Source: Pseudoxanthomonas helianthi (GTDB lineage Bacteria > Pseudomonadota > Gammaproteobacteria > Xanthomonadales > Xanthomonadaceae). Taken from it: DNA of 64,000 nucleotides. The stretch is from positions 62,001-126,000 of the forward strand of contig NZ_JAGKTC010000004.1 of assembly GCF_017939625.1 (NCBI RefSeq). Reading direction: 5' to 3'. The notes beneath the pieces were generated by a model that made no database searches, was not told where the DNA came from, and worked only from the letters and a program-made list of their open reading frames with translations. The position numbers were made by a program, and so were the translations under genes. Below are positions 39,570 through 49,368 of the stretch, piece by piece (position 1 is the stretch's first letter; every line of letters begins with the position of its first letter).

Positions 39570-42500
39570 ATGCAGGAAACCCTCCCGACGAACGCGATCC
39601 GCGTCCCGTCATGCCGCTTGCCCCACGCCACTGATCAAGCAGGCCGGGTCCCCCGGCGATGGCCGTCCCGCGTAGCGATGGCGCTGCTCGCGCTGGTACT
39701 CCCCGGCGCCGCATCGGCGGCCGACGCTTCTCCGGTCCTGCTGCGCGAGTTCGTCAGCGATGCGCCGCCGACCGCGCAGTCGCACGCCGTCTCGCTGGTC
39801 CAAGCCAGCGACGGCGGACTGCTGGCGACCTGGTTCGGCGGCAGCCACGAAGGCGCAGCCGATGTCCGCATCTGGCTGGCGCGGCGCGAAGCTTCGGGCT
39901 GGAGTGTGCCGCAGGCCGTCGCCGATGGCGCGCAGGCGGAAGGCGCACCCCTGCCGACCTGGAACCCGGTGCTGTTCCAGCCGCGCGGCGGCGATCTGAT
40001 GCTGTTCTACAAGGTCGGGCCCGATCCGCGGCACTGGCGTGGCTTGCAACGGACCTCGGCGGATGGCGGCCGCACCTGGTCGGCGGCGAAACCCTTGCCG
40101 GATGGGCTGCTGGGACCAATCCGCAACCCGCCGGTGCAATTGCGCGACGGCAGCCTGGTCAGTCCTTCCAGCACCGAAGACGGCGGCTGGCGCGTGCACT
40201 TCGAACGCTCGGAAGACGGCGGCCGCAACTGGCAACGCATGCCGGCAATCGCCAATCCGGCGCGCATCGAGGCAATCCAGCCCGCCTTGCTCGCACGCCC
40301 CGACGGCAGTCTGCTGGCGCTGGGCCGGACCCGCCAGGACCGCATTTTCAGCACCGCCTCCCACGACGGCGGACGCAGCTGGGACGCATTGCGCCTGCTG
40401 GAGCTGCCCAACCCGAACGCGGCCATCGACGCGATCCGCCTGGCCGACGGACGCTACCTGATGGTGTTCAACCCGCGCATCGCCGGCCGCCAATGGTGGG
40501 ACGGGCGCGACCGGCTGGACGTGGCGCTGTCGGAAGACGGCGAACACTGGAAGTCCGTGCTGACCCTGGAAGACGAACCCGGCCAGGAATTCTCCTACCC
40601 CGCGGTCATCCAGACCTGGGACGGGCGCGTGCACGTGGCCTATACCTGGAAGCGCCAGCGCATCCGCCACGTGGTACTGGATCCGGTACAGCTGGCACCG
40701 CCGGCCGCGGTGCCCGACGACGGCGCCGTGCCCGGCTATCGCAACACTTCGCTCAGTGCCGAAGCGCGCGCGGCGGACCTGGTCCGCCGGCTCAGCCTGG
40801 AAGAAAAGGCGGCGCAGATGCGCGACAACGCGCCGGCGGTGCCGCGCCTGGGCATTCCCGCCTATCAATGGTGGAACGAGGGCCTGCACGGACTGGCGCG
40901 CAACGGCTACGCCACTGTGTTTCCGCAGGCGACCGGCCTGGCCGCCAGCTGGAACCCGGACCTTCTGCACCAGGTCGGCGAAACCATCTCCGCCGAAGCC
41001 CGCGCCGGTTTCGCCCGCATCGATCCGGCGCAGGGTTACCCGCGCTACGCCGGACTAACCCTGTGGTCGCCGAACATCAACATCCTGCGCGACCCGCGCT
41101 GGGGGCGTGGGCAGGAAACCTATGGCGAAGACCCGTTCCTGACCTCGCGGCTCGGCGTCGCCTTCGTCCGCGGCCTGCAGGGCGACGACCCGCAGCATCC
41201 GCGCACCATCGCCACGCCCAAGCATTTCGCCGCGCACAGTGGCCCGGAACCCGGCCGCGACAGCTTCGACGTCGCTCCCAGCGCACATGACCTGGAAGAC
41301 ACCTACCTGCCCGCCTTCCGCGCCGCGGTGGCCGAAGGCGGGGCCGGCTCGGTGATGTGCGCCTACAACGCGCTGGCCGGCATTCCCGCCTGCGCCAACG
41401 CCGACCTGCTGCAACGCCACCTGCGCGAAGACTGGGGTTTCTCGGGTTACGTCGTGTCCGACTGCGATGCGGTCGGCAACATGACCCAGTTCCACCACTA
41501 CACGCAGGATGCCGCCGAAGCCTCGGCACGCGCAGTGCTCGCCGGCAACGACCTGAATTGCGGCAGCGCCTACCTGCACCTGGCCGATGCGGTGCGGCGC
41601 GGACTGTTGCCGCAGGCGGACCTTGACCGCTCGCTGCAGCGCCTGCTCGCCGCACGCATCCGCCTGGGCATGTACGAGCCCGCGCCCGCGCGCCCCGTGG
41701 ACACGCAGGCCACGCGCACGCTCGCATTGGACGCTGCGCGCGAATCGCTGGTGCTGCTGAAGAACGCCCGCAACACCCTGCCGCTGCGCGCCGGCGCCCG
41801 CATCGCTGCGGTCGGCCCGACCGCGGACCTGCTGGAAGTCCTGCAAGCCAACTACCACGGCACCGCGCGCGACCCGGTCACGCCCTGGGCCGGCCTGCGC
41901 CAGCGCTTCGGCGCGGACAAGGTGCATTACGCCCAGGGCGCGAGTCTGGCCGCGAACGTGCCGATCGCGATTCCGTCCACCGCCCTGCGCACGCCCGACG
42001 GCCAACCCGGATTGAAGGGCGAGTATTTCGACAATGCGGAACTCGCCGGCAACCCCGCACGGGTCCGCGTCGACCGCACGGTGAACTTCGATTTCAATCG
42101 TGTCGCGCCGGCGCCGGGAATTCGCGCGGACCGCTACGGCGTGCGCTGGACCGGCCGGTTGCAACCGCCTGCGCCTGGGCGCTATCGCTTCAACGTGCGC
42201 GTGGACCGCTGCTTCGATTGCAGTGGACACGACCGTGTCGACCTGTATCTGGACGGCCGCTTGCTATACGACGGCACGCAGAACGCCGAAGCGATGACGG
42301 TGGATTTCCAGGACACGCAGCCGCACGAGCTGCGCCTGGAATTGCGCCATAGCGGCGAGGACGAAGGCATTACCCTGGAATGGCTGGCGCCGCCGCAGGC
42401 GCAACTGGACGAGGCGCTGGCGGCGGCGCGCGAAGCCGATGCCATCGTCGCCTTCGTCGGACTGTCGCCCAACCTGGAAGGCGAAGCCCTGCAGGTCGAA

Positions 42501-43250
42501 GTCGCCGGATTCAACGGCGGCGACCGCACTTCGCTGGACCTGCCCGCCGCGCAGGAAACCCTGTTGAAAACCGTCGCCGCGACCGGCAAGCCTCTCGTCG
42601 TGGTGCTGCTGTCGGGCAGCGCGGTGGCGCTGAACTGGGCGCAGCAGCATGCCGACGCGATCCTCGTCGCATGGTATCCGGGCGAAGCCGGCGGCCAGGC
42701 CGTCGCCGACGTGCTGGCTGGCGCCTACAACCCCGCTGGCCGCCTGCCGATGACGTTCTACCGTTCGGCCGACGACCTGCCGCCAATGGCCGATTACCGG
42801 ATGCAGGGCCGCACCTATCGCTATTTCAATGGCAAGCCGCTGTACCCGTTCGGCCATGGCCTCAGCTACACGCGGTTTGGCTACGACGGCATGCGCCTGT
42901 CGCAGGCGCAGCTGAAGGCCGGCGAGCCGCTGACGGTTTCGGTGGAAGTGCGCAACCTCGGCGATCGCGACGGCGACGAAGTCGTGCAGGCGTACCTGAC
43001 CCCGCCCGCCTCGCCGCTCGCGCCCCGACATGCGCTGGCGGGTTTCCGGCGCGTGCACCTGAAGGCCGGCGAAAGCCGGCGGGTGGAAATCGAGCTGTCG
43101 CCGCGCGCGCTCAGCACGGTGGATGCGCAAGGCCGCCGCGCGGTGCGTGCCGGACGCTATACGCTCAGCATCGGCGGTGGCCAGCCCGGCTTCGCCGACG
43201 TACACAACGCGACGTTCGCCATCGAAGGCGAACAAGCGCTTCCGAGGTGA
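39570..43250 (+). CDS. Secreted sialidase-like (BNR) domain fused to GH3 glycosidase with PA14
   Basis: This is a very large secreted enzyme of 1226 aa from the ATG at 39570; an in-frame GTG at 39516 is less likely. A signal peptide ends near AASAADASP. Residues about 50-395 form a BNR/sialidase-like propeller with Asp-box motifs (SADGGRTW, SEDGGRNW, SHDGGRSW). Residues from about 425 form a GH3 enzyme with nucleophile D631 in VVSDCDAVGN, a PA14 domain inserted at about 811-944, the GH3 C-domain and a terminal FnIII-like domain. GH3 with PA14 suggests beta-xylosidase or beta-glucosidase. Whether the propeller is catalytic is unknown. It is followed by GH92. Confidence 0.88.
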   Translation: MQETLPTNAIRVPSCRLPHATDQAGRVPRRWPSRVAMALLALVLPGAASAADASPVLLREFVSDAPPTAQSHAVSLVQASDGGLLATWFGGSHEGAADVRIWLARREASGWSVPQAVADGAQAEGAPLPTWNPVLFQPRGGDLMLFYKVGPDPRHWRGLQRTSADGGRTWSAAKPLPDGLLGPIRNPPVQLRDGSLVSPSSTEDGGWRVHFERSEDGGRNWQRMPAIANPARIEAIQPALLARPDGSLLALGRTRQDRIFSTASHDGGRSWDALRLLELPNPNAAIDAIRLADGRYLMVFNPRIAGRQWWDGRDRLDVALSEDGEHWKSVLTLEDEPGQEFSYPAVIQTWDGRVHVAYTWKRQRIRHVVLDPVQLAPPAAVPDDGAVPGYRNTSLSAEARAADLVRRLSLEEKAAQMRDNAPAVPRLGIPAYQWWNEGLHGLARNGYATVFPQATGLAASWNPDLLHQVGETISAEARAGFARIDPAQGYPRYAGLTLWSPNINILRDPRWGRGQETYGEDPFLTSRLGVAFVRGLQGDDPQHPRTIATPKHFAAHSGPEPGRDSFDVAPSAHDLEDTYLPAFRAAVAEGGAGSVMCAYNALAGIPACANADLLQRHLREDWGFSGYVVSDCDAVGNMTQFHHYTQDAAEASARAVLAGNDLNCGSAYLHLADAVRRGLLPQADLDRSLQRLLAARIRLGMYEPAPARPVDTQATRTLALDAARESLVLLKNARNTLPLRAGARIAAVGPTADLLEVLQANYHGTARDPVTPWAGLRQRFGADKVHYAQGASLAANVPIAIPSTALRTPDGQPGLKGEYFDNAELAGNPARVRVDRTVNFDFNRVAPAPGIRADRYGVRWTGRLQPPAPGRYRFNVRVDRCFDCSGHDRVDLYLDGRLLYDGTQNAEAMTVDFQDTQPHELRLELRHSGEDEGITLEWLAPPQAQLDEALAAAREADAIVAFVGLSPNLEGEALQVEVAGFNGGDRTSLDLPAAQETLLKTVAATGKPLVVVLLSGSAVALNWAQQHADAILVAWYPGEAGGQAVADVLAGAYNPAGRLPMTFYRSADDLPPMADYRMQGRTYRYFNGKPLYPFGHGLSYTRFGYDGMRLSQAQLKAGEPLTVSVEVRNLGDRDGDEVVQAYLTPPASPLAPRHALAGFRRVHLKAGESRRVEIELSPRALSTVDAQGRRAVRAGRYTLSIGGGQPGFADVHNATFAIEGEQALPR

Positions 43251-43254
43251 TGCC

Positions 43255-45618
43255 ATGCTGACCCGCCGCCGACTCCTGCAGCACATGATCCTCGCCAGCC
43301 TGCCGCTGGGCAGCGGCATTCCGTTCGCTCGCACGGCCATCGCGGCCACGACTTCCACCGGCAGCATCGATGCGTTGCTCCCGTCGCCTTCCGCAAGCGC
43401 CGCGACGGAAGACGGCGCCGGCCTGGCCCGCTTCGTCGACGTCTTCATCGGCAGCGGCGGCCACGGCCACACCTTCCCGGGCGCCGCCGTGCCCTTCGGC
43501 ATGGTGCAGCTGAGCCCCGACACCTACAACGCCGATTGGGATGCGTGCTCCGGGTACCACGCGGGCGACCGCTCGATCATGGGCTTCTCGCACACCCATC
43601 TCAGCGGCACCGGCATCGGCGACATGCTCGATGTGCTGCTGATGCCCAACGTGGGCGCGGTGAAGACGCAGCCCGGTTCGCGGGAAGCGCCGGAATCGGG
43701 CTGGCGCGCGCCGTTCCGGCCGGAAGACGAAACCGGCGAACCCGGCTACTACCGCGTGGAATTGCGCGACCGCCGCATCGGCGCGGAACTGACCGCCACC
43801 GCACGCGCGGGCCTGCATCGCTACACCTTCCCCGCCAGCGCGCAAAGCCACATCGTGGTCGACCTGAAGCACGGCATGCAGGACAACCCGGACACGCCGA
43901 CCCGCGTGCCCTGGGCGGAATTGCGCGCGGTCGGCAACGACACCCTGCTGGGCGGACGCAGCGTGCGGCAATGGGCGCGCGACCGCCGCATCCATTTCGC
44001 GATCCGTTTCTCGCGTCCGTTCGAACGCATGGAAACCCTCGGCGAACCGGCGACGGAAGCCGCGACCAACCACGACGTCCGTTGCGCGCTGCATTTCCCC
44101 ACGCGCGGAGGCGAACAGGTACTGGTCAAGGTCGGCCTGTCTGCGGTCAGCGCGGAGAACGCCCTGCGCAACCTCGATGCGGAAATCCCAGGCTGGGATT
44201 TCGAAGCCGTGCGCCGCGACGCGCACGATGCGTGGGAACGCGAGCTGGGCCGGGTGCGCATCCAGGCGCGCGACGACGACGAACGCCGCGTCTTCTACAC
44301 CGCGCTGTACCACTGCCTGCTCGCGCCGACGCTGTTCAACGACGTGGATGGCCGCTACCTCGGCATGGACCTGGCCGTGCACCAGCTGCCGCCGGGCGCG
44401 AGCAACTACACGCAGTTTTCCCTGTGGGATACCTATCGCAGCCTGCATCCGCTGCTGACCCTGGTGCAGCCCGAACGCGTGCCCGACCTGGCGAATTCGC
44501 TGATCCGCATGGCCGAACAGAACGCCGGCGGCGTGCCGGTGTGGCCGCTGCAGGCGCGCGAAACCGACTGCATGGTCGGCTATCACTCTTCCGTGGTGTT
44601 GGCCGAAGCCTGGACCAAGGGCTTCGACGGCATCGACTTCGCCAAGGCCTGGCCGCTGTGGCGCAAGCGCGCGATGGACGACGACTATCGAGGTTTGCCG
44701 CTGTACCGTTCGCTGGGCTACATCCCCGCCGAACGCGAAGCAGAGTCGGTCAGCAAGACCTTGGAATACGCCTACGACGACTGGGCCGTGGCCCATCTGG
44801 CCCGCGCCGCCGGCGACGAAAAGGAATATCGGCAACTGCGCGAACGCTCGCGCAACTACCGCAACGTGTTCGACCAGCGCAGCGGCTTCGTCCGCGGGCG
44901 GCTGGCGGATGGAAGCTGGGCCGAACCTTTCGACCCGCGCGCGCTGGGCCATCTGCAGAAGTGGCACGACTTCACCGAGTGCAACGCCTGGCAGGCGACC
45001 TTCCTCAACCAGCACGACGTGCATGGCCACATCCGCCTGCTCGGTGGCGACCAGCGCTTCGCCGCGAAACTGGACGCCCTGTTCTCCGCCAGCTCCGACC
45101 TTCCCGAAGGCGCGCCGCCGGACATCTCCGGCATGGTCGGCCAATACGCGCACGGCAACGAACCCGGGCACCACGTCGCCTACCTGTACGCCTACGCCGG
45201 CCAGCCCTGGAAGACCCAGGCGCGCGTGCGCAAGCTGATGCGCGACATGTACCACGCCCAGCGCGACGGCCTGCCCGGCAACGAGGACTGCGGGCAGATG
45301 TCGGCGTGGTTCGTGCTGAGCGCGCTGGGCCTGTATCCGGCGGACCCGGTCAGCGGCGTCTACGTGTTCGGCAGCCCGCTGCTGGATCGGGCGGAACTGG
45401 CGCTGGCCGAGGGACGTCGCCTGCTGATCGAAGCGCACGACAACTCGCCGGAAAACGTCTACGTACAATCGGTGAGCTGGAATGGGCAACCGCATCCACG
45501 CAACTGGATCGCGCATCGCGAACTGGCCAAAGGCGGCCATCTCGCGTTCCGGATGGGCGCCACGCCGAACCTGGAATTCGGTGCCGCCCGCTCACAGCGG
45601 CCACCCTCCTTCGTTTGA
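43255..45618 (+). CDS. GH92 family alpha-mannosidase
   Basis: GH92 enzymes are Ca-dependent exo-alpha-mannosidases acting on N-glycans and mannans. The protein has 787 aa. The N-terminus MLTRRRLLQHMILA resembles a Tat signal. Family motifs seen are FVDVFIGSGGHGHTFPGAAVPFGMVQLSP, GFSHTHLSGTG, FSLWDTYRSLHPLL and GNEDCGQMSAWFVLSALGLYP. A GAGGTGA ribosome site overlaps the stop of the upstream gene, only 4 bp away, so the two are co-translated. Substrate specificity (1,2 versus other linkages) cannot be read. Confidence 0.95.
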   Translation: MLTRRRLLQHMILASLPLGSGIPFARTAIAATTSTGSIDALLPSPSASAATEDGAGLARFVDVFIGSGGHGHTFPGAAVPFGMVQLSPDTYNADWDACSGYHAGDRSIMGFSHTHLSGTGIGDMLDVLLMPNVGAVKTQPGSREAPESGWRAPFRPEDETGEPGYYRVELRDRRIGAELTATARAGLHRYTFPASAQSHIVVDLKHGMQDNPDTPTRVPWAELRAVGNDTLLGGRSVRQWARDRRIHFAIRFSRPFERMETLGEPATEAATNHDVRCALHFPTRGGEQVLVKVGLSAVSAENALRNLDAEIPGWDFEAVRRDAHDAWERELGRVRIQARDDDERRVFYTALYHCLLAPTLFNDVDGRYLGMDLAVHQLPPGASNYTQFSLWDTYRSLHPLLTLVQPERVPDLANSLIRMAEQNAGGVPVWPLQARETDCMVGYHSSVVLAEAWTKGFDGIDFAKAWPLWRKRAMDDDYRGLPLYRSLGYIPAEREAESVSKTLEYAYDDWAVAHLARAAGDEKEYRQLRERSRNYRNVFDQRSGFVRGRLADGSWAEPFDPRALGHLQKWHDFTECNAWQATFLNQHDVHGHIRLLGGDQRFAAKLDALFSASSDLPEGAPPDISGMVGQYAHGNEPGHHVAYLYAYAGQPWKTQARVRKLMRDMYHAQRDGLPGNEDCGQMSAWFVLSALGLYPADPVSGVYVFGSPLLDRAELALAEGRRLLIEAHDNSPENVYVQSVSWNGQPHPRNWIAHRELAKGGHLAFRMGATPNLEFGAARSQRPPSFV

Positions 45619-45661
45619 TTCCCGGCGATTCCCGCAGGGCCAGGCTAGTTCGAAGCGTATG

Positions 45662-45693
45662 AAAAAAGGCGGGGCCGGCAAGCCGGCCCCGCC
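45662..45693 (-). terminator. Terminator of the TonB receptor gene
   Basis: On the minus strand GGCGGGGCCGGC-TT-GCCGGCCCCGCC is followed by TTTTTTC. It lies between the convergent GH92 and receptor genes, 60 bp past the receptor stop codon. Confidence 0.88.
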
Positions 45694-45753
45694 AAGCGGG
45701 GAAATTCCGTCGCCAGGCGGAGAGAACGCCTGGACGAAGGCTTCGCGGTTCCC

Positions 45754-48348
45754 TCAGAACTTGAAGTTGAACGACACCTGGTAGCTGCGGCCGGTCTTGT
45801 ACGTGCCCAGCGGCGCGAACTTCACCTGGCTGTACCAGTAATAGGTCGAGTCCAGCAGGTTGTTGGCGTTGAAGTTCACGCTCATGTGGTCGCCGATCTG
45901 GTAGGCCGCGGTGAAATCCAGCTGCTTGTACGCGTCGGTGAACACGTTGGAATTCAGGCGGCCGACCTGGGTGAAGTACTCGGAACGGTAGCTGTAGTTG
46001 ACGCGCGCGCTGAACGGGCCGTTCTCGTAGTACGGGATGATGTTGTAGGTCATCCGCGACACGTACGGCAGGTTCAGGCCTTCGCTGGCGTTGGTATCGG
46101 TGTAGGTCAGGTTGCTCTGCACGCCGAAGCCGTGGCCGAAGTTCTGCGAATAGGTCAGTGCCAGCCCGTTGACCTTGGCACCCGCCGCGTTGACCGGCGA
46201 GGACAAGGTGTACAGGGTCGGCTGGCCGCTGAGCGGATCGGCCAGTACGCGCTCGTTGGTGGTGTTCACCACGTAGTTGTCGATCTTGCGGTAGAACGCC
46301 TCCGCGCTGATCACGCTGGACGGCGCGAAGTACCACTCCAGGCTCACGCCGAAGTTGGTCGCCTCGTACGGGTCCAGGTCCGGATTGCCGCCGCCGCCGG
46401 TCTTGGTGGTGGTGTCGAGGTTGACCGACCCCGACAGCTCGGCATAGCGCGGACGCGCGATCACCTTCGCCGCCGAGAAACGCACCACCTTGTCCTCGTC
46501 CAGGTCATAGGCCAGGTTGAAGCTGGGAAGCGGCTTGTAGTACTGCTTCTTGGCCAGGGTCAGGTTGTAGCCGGTGCCATTGGTGTCGCGCCAGTAGATC
46601 GACTTGTCCAAGGTGCTGACATAACGCAGGCCCACGTTGCCGCGCCAGCCACCCGCTTCGAAATCCAGCTGCGCATACAGGTCGTTGGTGAGCTCCTTGA
46701 CGTCGTATTCCTGGCCGTACTTCTCTTCGAACGCGCCCTGCGGTTGCGACTTCAGGTAGGCCAGGACCGAGCCGAGGCTGGCGGTCGGCCAGCCGATCAG
46801 GTCGCCGCTGGCGTTCAGGCCGTCATACAGGCCGTTGGGGGCGGTACCCGGATTGAACTGGGTCAGCAGGATCGGATCGGTGGCGTCGATCCGATTGCCG
46901 TACGAAGTCTGCCCATTGTCGTGGTTGATGTACTTGTAGCCGACCCGCAGCTTGTTGAACGCGCCCCACTCCAGGTCGCGCTCCGCGTCGAACTGGAAGT
47001 ACTTCTCCCGGTCGTCCGTCGTGGTGTACTCGATGCCGCCGGCCTGCTGCCCCGGCGCCAGGCCCCAGTTTGACGCGCTGCCGTCGTCGTAGTGGACGCT
47101 GGCGCGCTTGCCGTCGTAGCTGAAATCGTAGCCGCCGGACTGCAGCAGGAACTTCATCAGGTACTCGGGATCCTTGCCGCCCTTCGCGCTGGTCGCGCCG
47201 AGCTGGGTGGTGAACACCCACTTCTCGCCGGAATAGTCGTGGCGCAGGTTGAGGCTCTTGGTCTCGACCTCGCTCATGCGGTAGTTCGCGTCGAACTGCG
47301 CATAGGCGTCGCCGCCGACGGTGCCCGAGGTGATGTAGCCGTTCGACAGGGTCACGTCGGTGAAGTTGCCCACCGAACAGCCCGGGCAGACGTAACGCGA
47401 CTCGCTGAAGTTGTTGTACTTGCCCTTGATGTAGATGCCGGTCAGGTTGAACTCGTTCCTGTCGTTCGGCTTCCACTGCAGCGCGGCCTGCAGGCCGTCG
47501 CGCTGGCGCTCCTGCTGGAAGAACGCGCTGTTCTCGCCGAACGGGAAACGCGCGGCCTTGACGTCGCCGCTGCCGGTGACGTTGACGTCGTCCGGGATGT
47601 TGGTGCCCAGCCCGTAGCCCCAGTACTCGATGCCGGCACGCCAGATCTCCTGCTTGTCGTGAGTCACCGAAGCCAGCACGCCGAACGTATCGTCGCTGTT
47701 CTTCCAGCTCCACAGCACCGAACCGCGCGGGTTGCCCTGCTCGGAACGGTCGTTGTAGCTGTAACCCAGCGAACCGCGCACGGTGTTGGCCGGCAATTCC
47801 AGCGGCTTGCGCGTGTGCACGATCACCGTGCCGCCGATGCTGCCTTCGTCGATGCGCGCTTCCGGCGACTTGTACACCTCCATCAGGCCGATGATTTCCG
47901 GCGACAGCAGGGTGTAGTTGAAGGTGCGGCCGCTGGTGTCGGTGGGGTTGCCGCCCCAGTCGCCCGAGGCGATGGTCTGGCCGTTCAACAGCACCCGGTT
48001 CAGCGCCGGATCGGTGCCGTTGATGCTGACCTTCTCGCCTTCGCCGAACTGGCGGTCGACGCTGATGCCAGGCAGGTGCGCCAGCGATTCGGCGGCGTTG
48101 GTGTCGGGGAACTTGCCGATGTCCTCGGCGCTGATGGCGTCGACGATGGCGTTGGCCGCGCGCTTGACCGCCTGGCTCTTTTCCAGCGACGCGCGGTAGC
48201 CGGTCACTTTCACCGTGTCGAGGGTTTGCGCTGTGCTGCCCGCCGGCGCGGGTGCCTGCTGGGCATTGGCGTTGCCCGCGATCGCCGCGATGGCGACGGA
48301 AGCGGCGAGGGTCGTTCTGATGGCGCTCGATAAGCGATGCTGTCTCAT
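45754..48348 (-). CDS. TonB-dependent receptor, carbohydrate-uptake type
   Basis: This outer-membrane receptor of 864 aa imports large substrates with energy from TonB. A signal peptide (to ANAQQ, about residue 30), TonB-box-like TLDTVKVTGYRASLEKSQ, a plug with SAEDIGKFPDTNAAESL and PGISVDRQ, and a 22-strand barrel ending in aromatic NFKF are visible. The KFPD-NAAESL plug motif is typical of Xanthomonad and Caulobacter oligosaccharide receptors. The neighbouring GH92 and GH3 genes suggest an N-glycan fragment as ligand; this is inference. Confidence 0.95.
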   Translation of the reverse strand: MRQHRLSSAIRTTLAASVAIAAIAGNANAQQAPAPAGSTAQTLDTVKVTGYRASLEKSQAVKRAANAIVDAISAEDIGKFPDTNAAESLAHLPGISVDRQFGEGEKVSINGTDPALNRVLLNGQTIASGDWGGNPTDTSGRTFNYTLLSPEIIGLMEVYKSPEARIDEGSIGGTVIVHTRKPLELPANTVRGSLGYSYNDRSEQGNPRGSVLWSWKNSDDTFGVLASVTHDKQEIWRAGIEYWGYGLGTNIPDDVNVTGSGDVKAARFPFGENSAFFQQERQRDGLQAALQWKPNDRNEFNLTGIYIKGKYNNFSESRYVCPGCSVGNFTDVTLSNGYITSGTVGGDAYAQFDANYRMSEVETKSLNLRHDYSGEKWVFTTQLGATSAKGGKDPEYLMKFLLQSGGYDFSYDGKRASVHYDDGSASNWGLAPGQQAGGIEYTTTDDREKYFQFDAERDLEWGAFNKLRVGYKYINHDNGQTSYGNRIDATDPILLTQFNPGTAPNGLYDGLNASGDLIGWPTASLGSVLAYLKSQPQGAFEEKYGQEYDVKELTNDLYAQLDFEAGGWRGNVGLRYVSTLDKSIYWRDTNGTGYNLTLAKKQYYKPLPSFNLAYDLDEDKVVRFSAAKVIARPRYAELSGSVNLDTTTKTGGGGNPDLDPYEATNFGVSLEWYFAPSSVISAEAFYRKIDNYVVNTTNERVLADPLSGQPTLYTLSSPVNAAGAKVNGLALTYSQNFGHGFGVQSNLTYTDTNASEGLNLPYVSRMTYNIIPYYENGPFSARVNYSYRSEYFTQVGRLNSNVFTDAYKQLDFTAAYQIGDHMSVNFNANNLLDSTYYWYSQVKFAPLGTYKTGRSYQVSFNFKF

Positions 48349-48413
48349 GATCCAAACCTTTTAGATGTCGGAACCCAGGTCGCCCTGGGACTGTCTGCCG
48401 TGCAACACGAATA

Positions 48414-48425
48414 GGTAGCGCTACC
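48414..48425. promoter_or_regulatory. LacI-family operator-like palindrome upstream of the TonB receptor
   Basis: GGTAGCGCTACC is a perfect 12-bp palindrome, 66 bp before the receptor start. It closely resembles the xyl-box (TGGTAGCGCTAACA) described for xylan-utilisation genes of Xanthomonas, and its centre AGCGCT is typical of LacI-family sites. No such regulator gene is in the window. Confidence 0.6.
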
Positions 48426-48846
48426 AAAAAATGCGAAAGCGTTCCCTCCTTCAGCCAACCCCTCGCTGCGCCGGAACGAAGGGCCAAAACTCACGAATTC
48501 CGGTCACCGGTACAATGGTCCGACCAGTTGGCGCAAAGAAATGCGCGACAAACGCGCAGCCCTCCTTCACCGCGGACCTTCGGCGCACCGCGATCATTTG
48601 CCGTGCGCCGTGATGGCCTCGCTCTGTGACAGCTTGTTGACTATGTCCAACGTTGTCAACGGTCATTTATACCGATCTAACGCCGATTTTTGGCAAGAAA
48701 GGTTGCCGAACTAGTTGCCGTCGATACCAACGTTGGACTTGGACCTTCCATACGCCGCCGTCCGTTCCGGCTCCGCGGAAAACCGAGACCGTTTCCAGAC
48801 CCCAAGCCGTCGCGATGCCGTGCGGCTATCCTCTTGCCCCCACCCG
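48426..48846. other. Long intergenic region between TonB receptor and greB
   Basis: About 500 bp separate the divergent receptor and greB genes. Besides the LacI-like palindrome next to it, this stretch holds two copies of the CAACGTTG motif (48645-48658 and 48727-48738), a GAAAGCGTTCC sequence near 48432 and an AT-richer stretch around 48660-48700. No credible gene was found in it. Confidence 0.6.
48645..48658. promoter_or_regulatory. Copy of the TGACAACGTTGGAC operator-like motif
   Basis: The reverse complement of these 14 bases equals the motif at 39498-39511 upstream of the GH3 fusion. A third, weaker copy (ACCAACGTTGGAC) is at about 48726-48738. It lies about 300 bp from the receptor start and about 190 bp from greB. 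Confidence 0.5.
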
Positions 48847-49368
48847 ATGACGTCCCCCATGTCGCGCTGGCGCCCTCCGAGCGAGAAAAGCACTGCCCTG
48901 ATCACCCCTGCCGGTCATGCACGGCTGAAGTCCGAACTGGACGAGCTGTGGCGCGTGCGCCGGCCCGAGGTGGTCAAGGCCCTGGCAGCCGCCGCAGCCG
49001 AAGGCGACCGCTCGGAAAACGCCGAGTACACCTACCGCAAGAAGCAACTCGGCGAAATCGACCGGCGCGTGCGCTACCTCAGCAAGCGCCTGGAATCCCT
49101 GCGCGTGGTGGATGCCGCCCCGGCCGATCCGAAAGCGGTGTTCTTCGGTGCGACGGTTGAGCTGGAGAACCTGTCCACCGCCGAACTGTCGCGCTACCGC
49201 ATCGTCGGCCCCGACGAAACCGACGCTTCCCGTGGCTGGATCAGCATCGACTCGCCGCTGGCGCGCGCGATGCTGAAGAAACGCGTCGACGACGAGTTCG
49301 AAGCGATGCTGCCCGGCGGCATCGCCAGCTTCGCCATCATCGGGGTGAACTACGGCGAGGAAAGCTGA
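48847..49368 (+). CDS. greB: Transcription elongation factor GreB
   Basis: It rescues backtracked RNA polymerase by stimulating transcript cleavage. The protein has 173 aa from the ATG at 48847. The N-terminal coiled coil with [24 protein letters not shown] and the basal acidic tip [22 protein letters not shown] are typical of GreB, followed by the FKBP-like C-domain. A longer in-frame opening upstream is not conserved and runs into the promoter region. Confidence 0.92.
   Translation: MTSPMSRWRPPSEKSTALITPAGHARLKSELDELWRVRRPEVVKALAAAAAEGDRSENAEYTYRKKQLGEIDRRVRYLSKRLESLRVVDAAPADPKAVFFGATVELENLSTAELSRYRIVGPDETDASRGWISIDSPLARAMLKKRVDDEFEAMLPGGIASFAIIGVNYGEES

Noticed and set aside
43536..45662. 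A 708-codon frame on the same strand as the GH92 gene
   Set aside because: Out-of-frame shadow; the GH92 motifs and ribosome site support the 43255 frame only.
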